NCBI GenBank assembly: GCA_002102555.1
Contig: MCFL01000161.1
Coordinates: 1-55,002, forward strand
Reading direction: 5' to 3'
DNA length: 55,002 nucleotides
From: Catenaria anguillulae PL171
Taxonomy: Eukaryota > Blastocladiomycota > Blastocladiomycetes > Blastocladiales > Catenariaceae
Of the stretch, positions 11,539 to 23,636 are shown one piece after another. Below the pieces are notes generated by a model. It was not told the origin of the DNA and searched no databases. It worked only from the letters and a program-made list of their open reading frames with translations. The first letter of the stretch is position 1; each line of letters opens with the position of its first letter. Position numbers and translations under genes: made by a program.

Positions 11539-12029
11539 GATGGTGCGTGCGTTGAAATGCTCGTCCGAGGCGCGGCCAGGCGGAAGGGTTGGTTGGTTGG
11601 TTGGGTTTGGTTTTTGATCAGCAGCGTCCGATTGTCAAGGGCGAATGTAAGATAGTTGGGTCGGCAAAGTGTCAAAGTCCCAGTCGAGGGCAAGCAAAGG
11701 CAATGATTGCGTCGAGTAAAATCACCCAAATGTGAGAGTGTGGGTTGACTATCCATGGTACATTTAATATTTCTTAATGTAAATCCATGTACAAATGATG
11801 ATGTCTCCCTGGTATAAGTCTGGCAGGCCGCCGATCCACACGCAATCCGCAATGTGCACGTCAATCACAACCATCATCACGCACAGTTTCATATAAGAAT
11901 ACATAAGTTTAGATGGGTAAACGTGGGATTGGTAAAATATTCAAGCAAGCACTCATCCCATTCCCCCCTGACCCCTGACCCTGGCCATGGAGCACGCCAC
12001 GCACTCGACGCAAACGAAACGTTGACACA
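11539..12029. promoter_or_regulatory. Shared upstream region of NDC1-like gene and MED14
   Basis: About 490 bp separate two divergent gene starts. It contains a short TTGGTTGGTTGGTTGGG run on the plus strand near 11590 and AT-rich patches around 11760-11800 and 11890-11940, but no recognisable binding site can be named. No gene seen. Confidence 0.5.
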
Positions 12030-15000
12030 ATGCATTCCCCGGGCCGGCAACACGCGCAACATCAAGACGGCCCAACTGCACGCACGCTCGCCAACCTTCG
12101 TGTTGCTGGCTCATGCTCCTGCCACCTCGCCTGCTCAAGCCACTCGGATCATGTTCCAAGTGACCATGGCGACGCAGACGCCCACCACAGCAGTCCCCAT
12201 GACGGCCCCCATCCGCCGCCGTGTCCGCACGAGCACCAACCTCACCTTGGCGACATGGTCCCTGCCTCGGCCGTCATCCGCCGAACTGCTCATCACCTTC
12301 ATCAGGCACTGACCCTCCTCGCCACCGCCGCAGCACCTCCATCGCGCCATCACAACCAGCAGCAGCTATTGCACCAACACCAACAATTCCCGCATCACTA
12401 TGCCTCCTCTGACAAGATCCGACGCGACCTCATTGGCCTCGTCCAGCTTGCCCATCGCCTTCTGGCAAAACTCGCCGCTGGTCTCTCCTGGGCACAGCAT
12501 GTCTCTTCAGCTTACGTCCTGTCCCAATCATTGTGGGCACACGTCCAGCGCGTCGATGTCGCCCTCAAGCAATCGCTTGACAAGATGCGACATCTCAACC
12601 TTCTCATCGCTGCTGCCAAGCATGCCAACCGCAATCCGGATGTGCCAACCGCCGCCGTTGTCTTATCGACGGGATGCTATCCATTCTTGCCTTCGCCCGA
12701 AGCCGTCTTTCCTGTCGCTCGAGGTGCTCATCATCACGCACCACAGCATATCTGGCAGCACAGCCGCTTGGACAAGGATGTCGATCCCCATGATCCCGAT
12801 GACATTGATCCTGTCCTCATCGATCACTTGAACGATGCTATTCGCTCTCGACTGATTCTGCACGAGTGTACAGTTCCGCCCGTCTTTATGGCTCATCATC
12901 ACATTGATGGTGGACTCGTGTCCTTCTCTGTCCCAAACGAGTTTGCCGTGACCCTTTCTTTACCTGGAGGATTCGACCCGACAATCCCATGGACGCTCGT
13001 TACTCTCGATTTATTAGATCCGTCCATCTTTCAGCACTTTGATTCTGAAAGGCGCACAAAGGTGCACGAACATTTGCAGGGTCTATGCGCGAAAAAACTG
13101 GCCGATCGTCCAGCCCAGAGCGCGACCGCCCCTGGCCCGCACGAACCACACCACCGTCCACTCCGCCCAACCTTCCCTCCCCATTCGACCTGCCATTGAT
13201 CGAACTGTACCACATGCTCCATCACATTTTTCTCTCAATGCGGCTCGAGGCACTCTATTTCCAAGCGGGCACTCGTGACCGATCATCTGGCGCGCTCGCC
13301 GCTATCGGGGACCCGGAATTTGATCTTGCTTCAAAATCCATGCACATCCGCTTGTGGTGGGGGACATTTAACGCTCAGTCAATCTTCATTTCCACCACAA
13401 CGGCTGCGCAAGAGCTCTTGTTCAACGCTTCTCAACACTCTTCCCTCAGCCCTGTACCTTTACTGTCCACAACACCCACTTTGTGTGCAGTCGGAGCCAA
13501 AAAGGCCACCTCAAGCACGCTGCACTTCCAATCCACCAATCTTGTCATGCAATTCGGGCCCTTGCGAATTTCCATTCCTCCTCGCATCTCGCTCGAATCG
13601 CTTGTTACTTGGTGCATGTCCGATTACGCACGTGAGTCGCTCTTGTCCTCCGTAACCGCCTCGCGGAGCAAAGCGTCACTTCACATCTCTTGCTTGACTC
13701 TGACGCCGATTCCATGTTCAAGCGTCCGCGCTCGTTACCCAAAATCGACTCGCTGGTGACCACATTATTCTCCCCGACCATGGCCTTGCCATCGCCATTC
13801 ATCGAACAACAGGCCAGTTTTCAGTTGTACCACTTGATCGATTCCATACCGACCTGAAGCTCGTCTTGGACATGCTCAACAAGGCGCCATGGGCCCTGCC
13901 TGAAATCTTGCACGCCCTGACAATGTCCCAGCGCCTGGGCAACCTCGAGGCGTCCTTGTCCTTTGACGGCCTTGAGCCATGCCCGCAGGACACACCCCTT
14001 ACCCCCAATAACCGCATCGTAATTGATGGTCTGGATCTCGGTCCGATTCGACTCGCGCGCGTCTTGCAACTGCCGTATGACCCAGAGTATCGACTTTACT
14101 TGAGCATGGAAACATTCCCCACGACCAAGGCTTTCATTGTTCGCTGGGGACCTGAAGAAAAGCGCATCATTCACGAGTTTTTCTACGGCCCGGCGTGCAC
14201 ATCGTCGATCTGCTTCGGTACCCACAGTGTACTCCTTGTTTACCAACGTCTCATCGTGCCACCACCGTGTACTCATTCCGCTCATGTTATCCACGATTCT
14301 CCGGCCAGATACTTTGCTCTTGTTGATCGGGTCAATCGGTCACTGTTGAAACATGGCTTTCCCGTTAGTTGGAATGGCGCCTGGCTCAAGATTGACCCTT
14401 CAGCCATTTTGCTTCGACCCGCTATCCAGCTCATGGTGTCATTCATGTCGGTGACGGTGCACGTCAATTCTCGTTTGCCGCTCACGCTCACCATCCTCTT
14501 CTCACGATCAATACCCGGGCTCTCGTCGGCACTGCTCACCAAGTCTTGCCCGTCCGTTTCGGAGCTCATCAACTACACCTTCAAGTGCTTTGGGCTCGTG
14601 TCACTCTTGGCCTTCTTGCCCACCGCGGCCACGTCCATTGGTCGGGCCAACTTTGATTCGTGCACCATCGATCTCAATTTGCCCACCGGGGATTCTGTGA
14701 CGCTTCAACCAACGGATCCTCTCGTCATCAAAACTCCATCGTCGACCGCGCTCCCCGGCGTCCGGTTCCCCCCATTTGAATCCACCAATCCGCACATTGG
14801 TGCGGTTTTGTCACTCCTGGAACAGGGTGATAATCCCTCTTTCAAGCACATATTGGTCACCTTGTCCCTTTGCTGATCATGTGGTCGCATTTTCGGGCAT
14901 CGAGTCACTCATTTCCACCGCCAGCGAGCTTGCACCACCAACCAGCGGCTATCCTCGCATTCTGGTCAAAACTGTGACATCTGGTGCCATCCTATTTGGG

Positions 15001-16226
15001 CCGACCGCAAAACTTCACATTTCCATCTCGCCAAGGAAAATTGCGTCGTGTTTCGAGGCGAGGGATGGTGCCCCTTGCCTGACGTGAGCGCGCAGCTTCA
15101 TCAGTCGATCAAATCAAGGCGAGCAGGTATAGCAGACTGGTTGATGCCGGCGAGCTCACAAGTTTGGTGTGTTCGATCAAGATGCTCGATGCGTGCACGA
15201 CAGCGATTGCGCAGGCATTTGATCGTGACCGTGTGTATGTTGGTGGTCTCGGGCGGTACGAGCCGCAACGGCAATCGGCGGCGGTGGGCAGCGAGAGGGC
15301 GGAGCGGCGAGTGGACAAAAACAGATGTTGGCCAGTGAAGCGGCGTCGTTGCCGGTCAAGCACGGCAAGGTCGTCCACGGACGGCTCATGTTTGTATGGG
15401 CATCGGTTCTGTTTGAGCTGGCGTTCGCAGATATCAAGTGCTCCAAGATTGATTCATCAACAACTCAGTCACGACGGAATGGGTCCAATCCTGAGACCTA
15501 TCTTCAGCCACAGCAGCAACTCACCATCGCAACGATGTTGACTCATTCATGGCGTCACGCTCTCGAATCGATGACCTCGCCTTCGCCCATCAAAAATGCG
15601 GGAGCCCAAGAGGGCCAAGCACACTTTGACAGCTCTTGTGCGGGCTCCTCGCGTTCTTGAATCTTCCACAAGGCATCCTTCGTTGTATTGCTCGTGCCGT
15701 CGAGGGGCTGCCTGTGCCATCTTTTCCACTTTTGCTCACCCCTCCGCCGCATATGTTACCCCCATCCATTGCCAAAGCCCTCCCCGAACATCCCGAATCG
15801 TGTCTTGTTGTCCAAGGCCCGAAATCCCCCCAAGGTCGTGACGTGGCTGTTTCATTGGTTTTTGCGATCCCGTCGCCACGTGTCGTGAGCGGTCCAGAAT
15901 ACGTCCCGCTTGTGTACAGCTGGAGCGGGAGCGTCGTGTCGCCATGGGACTCCAAGGACGGGTTTGAAGGGAGTGATGACGATGACATGATCATGAACCC
16001 GTCCGCTGTGCTGGCGATGCTGGGTATGGGAGATGCAAACTCGAGCCCGAAGGGCAGTGACGAGGCAAGCGCTGCGACCAACGGGTCTGGGTCCATGCAC
16101 GAGCTCAAGCCAACGGTCCATGAGCTTCTGGCCGAAATCAAGGGCGAGTCCATCACTCAGTCCACGTCCGAGGATAGCTTGTTGTGGAGTTTGACGCGGT
16201 TGATTCAGAGGTGGCGAGGCACGTAG
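12030..16226 (+). CDS. MED14: Mediator complex subunit 14
   Basis: MED14 (Rgr1) is the scaffold that joins head, middle and tail of Mediator. The start region reads MVPASAVIRRTAHHLHQAL (a good candidate start at 12255), then KIRRDLIGLVQLAHRLLAK and LSWAQHV, matching the N-terminal helical repeat of MED14. Next come the RM1-like strand-rich region (GGLVSFSVPNEFAVTLSLPG ... PWTLVTLDLLDPS) and the following PLIELYHMLHHIFLSMRLEA helix that introduces the next module. Coding-like sequence continues to the stop at 16226, about 1,300-1,400 residues, in the normal size range. At least five frame changes interrupt it (near 13095, 13640, 13755, 14870 and 15130), most fixable by one missing base. The C-terminal third is less conserved and was assigned by continuity. 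Confidence 0.83.
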
Positions 16227-16567
16227 GAGTTGGTGGAGCATAGTCAGGATTTGTAGCTGATATGTATACGTAAATAGTACAGGTAACAATGGGCTTCCCT
16301 TGGTTTCGTTTTCAACTCAGTCGCGCTTGTTCAGCACGAACCAAGTCTACAAGCTTGGTGAGAGCACCTTGTCCGCAACTGCTGCCGCGCGTCTGCAAGG
16401 GATTCAGCGCTTCGAGGTCGGGTGGCTTGCCTTCTCACGTCACCTCAGAATGAATCGCCTTCATGGGAATACGAGAACGCTGCAAATTGCTGCGAACAAT
16501 GAGCACGATGACTTTTTTTTGTTTGTGACATCCAAGACACCCATGCACGTTCAAGAAAACATCTTGC
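16227..16567. other. Intergenic between convergent MED14 and oligopeptidase genes
   Basis: About 340 bp between two 3' ends. No coding sequence, repeat or RNA gene recognised; it should hold both 3' untranslated regions and poly(A) signals. Confidence 0.6.
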
Positions 16568-19500
16568 TTACAACCAAGTCAACCACTGATACAACAATCC
16601 AGACCTCCTGTCTCCCCGCTGGCCAGTCTGCTTGTATGCATGGTGGTTCCTTTCTGCAACTGCCGCGGGTACCCTGGAAGACCGCTTCGTACCAGCTGTT
16701 CCGCGTGCTTCGTCATCCAACTGACCATGAGATTGAAGCGGATCCAACAACGGAATAGTAAGCGGCGTTCGATACGGGCTCTGCTCCAAACTGTCCAGCT
16801 GCTGCATTCTTTCTTGAAGCTGATACCATGGGTCTTGAACGCGCATGGCGGCTGATGGCTGCGGAGGCAACGGCGGTGGGAGTGGGCGCGTTGACGCGCC
16901 GAGCGTGTGTATAAGGAACGCATACTCGAGGGCAAGTTCGTGCAAGTGAGAGTATTGTCCAGAGCTTCCACCGTGCCCACCTTCTTCAAGCTTGAGTACA
17001 ATGAGTGAGTCGCCCAGCTTGTGTTGCCGCAGTTTCGCCGTCGTCTTGAGCAGCTCATGGAACGAGACTCGAGGGTCGTTCAGGCCGCCAATAATCATGA
17101 CATGCGGCATGACACGCTTGGAGATATTGGTGTATGCTGCACATGAAACCTTGATAAGCCTTCGTAATCAATATTGTGCCCGTTTTCAACATCAAAGGTG
17201 AACGTACGGCAATACTCCTTCATAGCCTGGTAAATGACCGGGTCAGCTGGATTTCCCCATTCCTCGTACTCAAATGGCGTCCAAGGCAGCGTTGGGTCCG
17301 ACATGGTGTTGAGGCAATCCAAGAAGGGAACCTCTGTCAAGGCAGTCTTGATCAAATGCGGGACTGTGTTGATGGCATTGCCAATGATAAGCCCACCGGC
17401 GCTGCGACCATAAATGGCAAGCAGTTCGGGCGAGGTGAAGTTCTCTGCGATGAGATAGGAAATGCAAGCGTTGAAGTCTCGAAAGGTATTGACTACACAA
17501 GGGGGGGGGGGGGGAGGGCATGAACTGTCAGCGATGCGCCTATGTACTCTTTCTACTCGACGGGTTAAATCAGGACGAACTCTTGTTCTCTTTCTTTCCG
17601 CCCAGGTACCACCCGGTCGACATTTCGCTACCACCCCTCACGTGCGCAATGCAATAGATCATCCCACGGTCCAGCAATGAAATGCGATGAGGGTTGAAAA
17701 TCGGATTGGTGCAAGTCCCGTAAGCAGCATAGCTATGAAGCAGCAGCGGCCGAGGTTCGCGCTTGCCCCTTGGTCCCATGAGGTCCTTGCGATACACCAT
17801 CGACATGGGAATGGCGGTCCCATCTTCACCAGGCGCAAACATGCGGATCGACTCATACAATGATGTGTCGTACGGCGTCGGCCCACACACACGCTCAGAG
17901 TGCACGACGGTGGACTTGCGGATGGAAGGCGAGTAATCGATCACTTGCTTTGGCTTGATGAGAGTGGTGTAAGTGAACCGAATAGTGTCCGACGCAAAAA
18001 GGGCATGCTTGGAGAGGTCCGCTAATTCCTCTGATATCGTCATTGGAAGCACCGAGTACACACGATCACCGAATGGAACGTAATGATATGTCTTGTGTGT
18101 CGCATCTTGAAGGTCAATGCAACGAATGTTTTGGACACAGTTGCTGCGCTCAAAAACCGCCAAATAGTTGGCCCGCATGACAATCTCCTCAATGAAGACA
18201 AAATCGCGAGGTGGGAGGACAGTTTCGCGCCTGGAGAAGCTGCCCGGGTCGTCGAGCGGGGTGCGGAATATCCAATTGTTGGCTTGGGGCCCCTCATTGG
18301 TGAGAATGTAGAACCACTTTCCGCGGCGTTCGGTCACGTATTGTACGCCCGAGCTGCGAGGAATGACAACAAACGGTTCGGACGTTGGGTCTGCGACATT
18401 GTGAGGCTAGTTAGGTTAACCAGTCCTTTGTAGTCTGTATTGCAAGACAGGTGTGAGGTTCGAGCAACCGCACCGATGTCCACGGGGATACAGCGAGTTT
18501 CCGAGGTGACTTGGGCTGCCGAATTGATAAGGATGAGGCTCGCGTCGGCAGTCTTGGTCAAGGTTCTGACGGAGCAGCATGGATTATGAATCATCAGTGC
18601 TCCGCTTCGCAACATGAGCAACGAGCACGGAACGCACAAGTAAAACATCGGGTCAGTTTCTTCCCACAGCAACACGTCTGGTGAAGGTGATCCGGTCATG
18701 GTGTGTCGCATGACGCGATACGCACGATCTTGCCCGTCAAGGAGAAGGTAGAATCCGTAATCGCCGCAGGTGCTAAACTCCCAATCTTCCCAGCAGTTGT
18801 GAATCCGTGGCGGCAGGATTTTCTTGGTTGCAAGTTCGAGGAACAAGAAGGTGTATTGCTGTATGACGAAAGAAGTACATGGTCAGTGTCCGTCTATGGA
18901 GACGGAGGAACGAGGTGTAAGGGGGGGGGGGGTGCAAACGTGCAAAATACCTCGTCACCTCGCGTGTCAACTCCGATTGCGACCCATCGACCACACGGTG
19001 AATGTCGAAAGCAGCCGACACGGAAACAAGGTGCACCAGAAAATTCGGGGAGCTCGGCCAGCTCATTCTCGTCGAGGTAGACCTCTCGCTCAACCTCACC
19101 AGTTGGAAGCACGCGTTCGCGAACATGTTGACGGTATTCAAGACCGGGCACCTTGGTCGAGTAATAGTCGTATCCGTGCATTTGCGCTTTGGCGGTGGAC
19201 TCGGACTCATCCATGCGTTGCACAAACTCCTTGACGAGAAGCTTTTGCAAGTTCTTGGTCGCACTGGTCGCCAGGTCCGCATACGCATTCTCTTGCTTGA
19301 TGTACTCCATTACGCCAGGGTTCTCTCGATCATGAAGCCATGCAAAGTCATCCACACATTGATCGCCGTGGGAATTCGTCCATACTTTTGGAATGGTTGC
19401 AGCAACGGGCGGGTGGATACCAACGGATGATTCCGAAGGGATTGGGAGAGATGAAGCAATGTGCGACCGTGTCCGCCGCTCGATAAATGTGAGCAAAGGC

Positions 19501-19889
19501 GCGAGAAAACGCCAAACTGTGTCGTAGGTTTCGGGAAAGTGTCGGACAAAGGTTGCTGTTGCGGTCAGCACCGTCGGCAGTCGATTGAGCAGGTCAGGTG
19601 CGTTTTCGACTGAATCAACTTCCTCCTTGTCCCAATTGAAGCTACTCGGATCAAAGAAGCTTGTCGAAGATTGGGCGGAGCCGGGCGAGTGAGAACCATC
19701 GCGACCAGCATCACGTGCGGGACCACCATGTGGCGTGTCACGGGTGGCATAGAATCCGAGCTGCTCAAGGTCGGCAAGAATTGCGGTCAAACCCATTTGG
19801 CGAGGGTGCGTGACGCGCGCAGGTCCGGACGTGGGCGCGGCAGGTCCAGAACCGCCATTCGCGACACTGTTGTTGGTTGTCGTGGGCAT
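16568..19889 (-). CDS. Oligopeptidase B-like prolyl oligopeptidase (S9A), with N-terminal extension
   Basis: A serine peptidase of the S9A family, which cleaves short peptides (oligopeptidase B after basic residues). After an unusual leader of about 165 residues comes the family start (PPVAATIPKVW, VDDFAWLHDRENPGVMEYI, ENAYADL), then the beta-propeller and the catalytic domain. The nucleophile serine is in AIYGRSAGGLI, the aspartate in GLNDPRVSF and the histidine in EEGGHGGSSGQYSH; MIYCIAHVRGGSEM and EVPFLDCLNTMSDP are also typical. At least four introns are visible: one ends after GDE and resumes QYTFLFLE; others lie near 18420, 17520 and 17170. Two contain C homopolymers. Beyond the last family motif there is a roughly 90-residue variable tail. 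Probably cytosolic, since no signal peptide is seen. Confidence 0.85.
17501..17514. repeat. G14 homopolymer in an oligopeptidase intron
   Basis: On the gene strand this is a 14-C tract, followed by TTGTGTAG at the end of an intron whose next exon begins with the family motif NTFRDF. It takes the place of the usual U-rich tract before the 3' splice site. Confidence 0.85.
18921..18932. repeat. G12 homopolymer in the first oligopeptidase intron
   Basis: On the gene strand this is a 12-C run near the start of the intron that follows the GDE codons. A second long G/C homopolymer in the same gene is notable. Confidence 0.85.
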
Positions 19890-20191
19890 GGCAAAGCCTG
19901 GCGTGCTGACTGGACGTGCTGAGCTGCTGGTTTGCGTGAAGATTGTGCGAGTTTCATGAGGTGTTTTCCCCTGGTGGGAACTTATTCATGCAGAGTACAT
20001 GAGATTGACATTATTGGTAGTAATGGCGATGTGAGACGGTTCATGTGATCAGGCATGACCGCGGCTGCAACTGCAGGCAAACGCACTGGCCTTGCAATGG
20101 TCAACGCGGCGGCGGGCAGGGCGGCGACAGGCAACGACGACAACTTGCACACCACACAGAACGGCTCCATCAATGCAAATTGCAATGCAAA
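19890..20191. promoter_or_regulatory. Shared upstream region of oligopeptidase and methyltransferase genes
   Basis: About 300 bp between two divergent start codons. It should act as a bidirectional promoter. No specific motif is named; no gene seen. Confidence 0.5.
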
Positions 20192-21125
20192 ATGGACTCG
20201 CCAAGTAGCACTTCCACCGACCAAACCACACCGGCCCGCGACCATGGAGAGGCCGTCGAGACCCTCGACGAATCCTACGTTAAGCGTGCCGAGGGCATTT
20301 TGCAGAAAGAGCACACGTCGGCATCCCAGCATTTTGGGCAGAAAAGTACCGCCGGGAAGCTTGTAAGAATTGGGACAAGTTTTACAAGCGCAACGCCAAC
20401 CATTTCTACAAACCGCGCCACTGGACGGAGCGCGAGTTTCCTGAATTGCAATTTGATGCTGATGAGCACAAGACTCTCTGCGAGGTGGGATGCGGACACG
20501 GCTCGTTCGTTGCCCCGCTGATTGCTCACGTCCCAACCTTAAGGTCTACATGTGCGACTTCAGTGCCAATGCCATCGCACTCGTCAAGAATGATACAGAG
20601 CAGTTTGACCCTGCACGGGTCACAGCGTTTGTCGCCGATTTGACCAAGGACGCGCTGACGGAAACTGTGCCAAGACAGTCGGTAGATGTTGCTTCGTGCA
20701 TTTTTGTGCTCAGCGCGATCCCTCCTGAAGACTTGGCCACCGCTGTTGCAAACGTGGCTTCGGTCGTGAAACCTGGTGGGACTGTGGTTCTCCGCGATTA
20801 CGCACGCTACGACCAAGCCGAGTTGCGCTTCAAAGCAAGCAACAATCGGCTTGAAGATCACTTGTATTGCCGCCAAGACGGTACCCTCGCGCATTTCTTC
20901 ACAAGGTTTGTATACCTGCATGTTCTGTTCACCGTTCTCGCCGAGGCAGTTGACTTGCTCACTCATTTCGACTGGTACAGGGAACAACTTGACGAACTCT
21001 TTATCGCCAACGGCTTTCATGTCAAGTCAAGTGCGTACGTGCTTCGAACGACCGTCAATCGGAAAACCAGCGACGAGTTCCAGCGCATCTTTGTCCAAGC
21101 TCGTTACGAAAAGCGGCTACAATGA
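20192..21125 (+). CDS. METTL2/6/8-type tRNA 3-methylcytidine methyltransferase
   Basis: Family members use S-adenosylmethionine to make m3C in the anticodon loop of certain tRNAs. The product starts MDSPSSTSTDQ and has the family's lead-in (NWDKFYKRNANHFYKPRHWT, REFPEL), SAM motif I in CEVGCGHGSFVAPL, VYMCDFSANAIALVKN for motif II, then VLSAIPPEDL, KPGGTVVLRDYARYD and the typical end EQLDELFIANGFHV...NRKTSDEFQRIFVQARYEK. An intron at about 20905-20980 splits FFTR from EQLDEL. Single-base frame breaks occur near 20338 and 20535; both are cured by one extra base in a homopolymer. It is divergent from the oligopeptidase gene. Which of METTL2, 6 or 8 it matches cannot be settled by eye. Confidence 0.87.
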
Positions 21126-21224
21126 GCTATTCCCCAACGCACTGGTCGCGTATCTGTACATAAACTCATTGTCACAATTTCATCCCAATTCAAGACAATT
21201 ATTGGATATATTGATCCGCATTTT

Positions 21225-22265
21225 TCACCAGGCCATTCTCTGTTCAAACTCCAGCCACTTGGTCATGTACTGACATTCAAATGGGTTCACTGCACCTTTT
21301 TCGGAGCAATCTTGCCGTACTGGGCATACTCCACATGGCATCTGCGACCATCCCGAGCCGTCGTTGCGTTCTCGCACAGCACGGTACATCCACTGCTCAT
21401 CCAAATCTTCGTCCATCCCGTCGTGGGTCAAGAGGAGTGGGAAGGCGGGCATGGGAATCTTTTCGAGCTTGTTGTCGTACACGAGCATGTCGAGGACAAC
21501 TTCATATCTTGATCCGTGAGCTCGACGTTGGCGATGCGCGAGTCTCGAATGTTGCGTGTGATCATGGACAGAGTTGGGTATCCGTTGTAATTGAGCGGGA
21601 AGACGGAGTGGGAGTCCTTGGGAAACGACTGTCAAAGAAAAGGAGATGCACGACGAAGCAGACTCGTCAGCAATTGAAGGAATCGCAAAGCAGAACATGG
21701 AAATTGCACGCACCTGTGCCGCAACAAACCGTACACACGCCCGTGCAATCGTGTCAACAAAATCCACGTCCAGCTCCTGGTCCGTAAACCATACACCGCC
21801 CGTTACCTCGCTCGACGGTTGCAGCTCGTACAACATGTACAGTTTCTTGTTGCCATGCTTGACGCTTTTGACCGTCTTGACCATGGCTCTCTGCTCCAAC
21901 TTTTTGAGTGCCTTGTTCAACACATTGGCATGCAGCGCCGTCTTGGCCTGAAGTGTCCGGATCCAAATACCCTCGGCGCCGACCGCCTTGATACAACTGT
22001 ATACGAGCCGCTCATCCTTATCCATTTCGCCAACTTTTTCCTGCTCCTCGGCCTTGATGGCACGGCACGATGGGACGCCGTCGAGGTCAAAGATTTCGAT
22101 AAAGTTTTTCCGTGTGAGCGCCTGCATGACTTTGGCGGCCTGCTCGTCGTCGAGGGTTGGGATGTTGGCCCGCACATCGTCGATTGCGCTGCCCGCCTCT
22201 GAGCCGAGTTCGGCTAGGGCATCGAGGAAGCGCTTTTCAAGGACGGACAGTTTCTTTGGGGGCAT
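21225..22265 (-). CDS. RPC6: RNA polymerase III subunit RPC6 (RPC34/C34-like)
   Basis: RPC34 helps open the promoter and contacts TFIIIB. The protein begins MPPKKLSVLEKRFLDAL with tandem winged-helix domains (KVMQALTRKNFIEI; GIWIRTLQAKTALHANVLNK; then VKHGNKKLYMLYELQPSSEV and GGVWFTDQELDVDFV). An 85-bp intron (21629-21713) follows FVAAQ and the next exon reads SFPKDSHSVFPLNYNGYP. The third winged helix ends in LDMLVYDNKLEKI, and the C-terminus has the family's iron-sulphur cysteines, PCGVCPVRQDC...FECQYMTKWLEF. One missing base near 21513 (expected GG, seen G) shifts the frame between TDQDM and EVVLDML. It is divergent from cyclophilin H. Confidence 0.93.
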   Translation of the reverse strand: MPPKKLSVLEKRFLDALAELGSEAGSAIDDVRANIPTLDDEQAAKVMQALTRKNFIEIFDLDGVPSCRAIKAEEQEKVGEMDKDERLVYSCIKAVGAEGIWIRTLQAKTALHANVLNKALKKLEQRAMVKTVKSVKHGNKKLYMLYELQPSSEVTGGVWFTDQELDVDFVDTIARACVRFVAAQVRAISMFCFAIPSIADESASSCISFSLTVVSQGLPLRLPAQLQRIPNSVHDHTQHSRLAHRQRRAHGSRYEVVLDMLVYDNKLEKIPMPAFPLLLTHDGMDEDLDEQWMYRAVRERNDGSGWSQMPCGVCPVRQDCSEKGAVNPFECQYMTKWLEFEQRMAW

Positions 22266-22731
22266 AGTTACGGTTGCATGAGTGTCACTTCGGATTGCAT
22301 CGAGTACACTGGTCTGTGTGGGCAGATAGGTGAGTTGGCATCAGCGCAAGTGGTGTCCATGCATTTGGATCGTGGAACCAGGTCGCAAGTTGATATGCCA
22401 CACGTGATGGGTTGTCACGCCGACATGCCAACCATCGAAGGGCGACGGTTGGGGTCCCTTTGCCGGGTACGTATACCCTATCGTATCATGCAAGAGTGAG
22501 GAACGGCAACGGTGTTTGTGGCCAGAGTGGCCAGGCCAACGGCTGCGAGACACTGTAGTTTCTAGTAATGCATCGTCTCGCAACCCGCTCATGAAATTTG
22601 CCCCTGCTGATCCGTGCTGTGCTCTCGCATGGGGTGCGAGGCTAGGATCAAGTGGAGCATCACGCTCGCCCTGTCTGAAAATTTCAATCCATGTACACTT
22701 GCCGACTTTGAGCATCGAATGAAAATAAACC
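22266..22731. promoter_or_regulatory. Shared upstream region of RPC6 and cyclophilin H
   Basis: About 465 bp between two divergent starts. No coding sequence of conviction and no RNA gene recognised. Likely contains both promoters. Confidence 0.5.
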
Positions 22732-23636
22732 ATGTCCTCATCTGCGACAAATCCGTCAACTGCAAAGCAGCCCAACCCGATCGTCTTCATGGACATTGCA
22801 ATCGGCGGGCAACCTGTTGGCCGGCTCAAGTTTGAGCTCTTCGCCGACACCAACCCTCGCACGGCAGAAAACTTTCGCCAATTCTGCACGGGTGAGCACC
22901 GTCGACAAGGCCAGCCGATTGGCTACAAGAATGCAACGTTCCATCGGTATTGATCTACTTTGTTTTGGGCAGCAGCCCTTATCGTCTGTTGATGTGATGA
23001 TCCTCACACACGCTTGACGGTGGTTTGCATTTTGCATTACTATTTCGCCAGAATCATCAAAGACTTCATGGTGCAAGGTTTGTTTGACGCTCTGGCCTTT
23101 CGATGAACACGGTTGATTGGAGATGATGCTCATTCTAATCGCTTTACACTTGTCTTCTGACTGTCTTAATAGGAGGCGATTTTGTCAAGGGCGATGGCTC
23201 TGGCAGGACGTGCATTTACGGAGGCGACACTTTCGATGACGAAAACTTTACGCACAAGCACACTGGCCCAGGATTACTTTCCATGGCGAATTCGGGAATT
23301 CATTCCAATGGTTGCCAGGTGCGTCTGTCGTCTATTGGGTTCCCGAATGATCACGACATTGAACGACTGTTCGAATTGTCTTTCACAGTTTTTCATCACA
23401 TGCGCTGAAGCCGACTTTCTCGACGGGAAGCATGTTGGTACGACTTCGCGCATGTCCAGCTTGTTAACCCACCTTATTCACCCACGGTTCAATGAACCTG
23501 ACATTACCCGTCTCATGTAGTATTTGGCAAGCTTATCGATGGCCAATTGGTGCTGCGCCGAATCGAAAATGTGCCATGTGGACCGAATAATCGGCCAAAA
23601 CTGCCAGTTACCATAACTGAATGCGGCGAGATGTAA
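22732..23636 (+). CDS. PPIH: Cyclophilin H (U4/U6.U5 snRNP-associated peptidyl-prolyl isomerase)
   Basis: A complete single-domain cyclophilin in five exons. The start is [20 protein letters not shown]. Exon 1 ends in NATFHR; a microexon gives IIKDFMVQ; exon 3 gives [18 protein letters not shown] through [13 protein letters not shown]; exon 4 [16 protein letters not shown]; exon 5 [18 protein letters not shown] to ITECGEM and TAA at 23634. All junctions are GT-AG and keep frame. Catalytic arginine and phenylalanine (FHR, FMVQ) and the PNNRPKLPV tail match cyclophilin H, which binds Prp4-type proteins in the tri-snRNP. The glycine-rich [13 protein letters not shown] loop replaces the usual tryptophan with histidine, as in this subgroup. 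No frame errors, so this gene is a good intron model for the genome. Confidence 0.94.
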
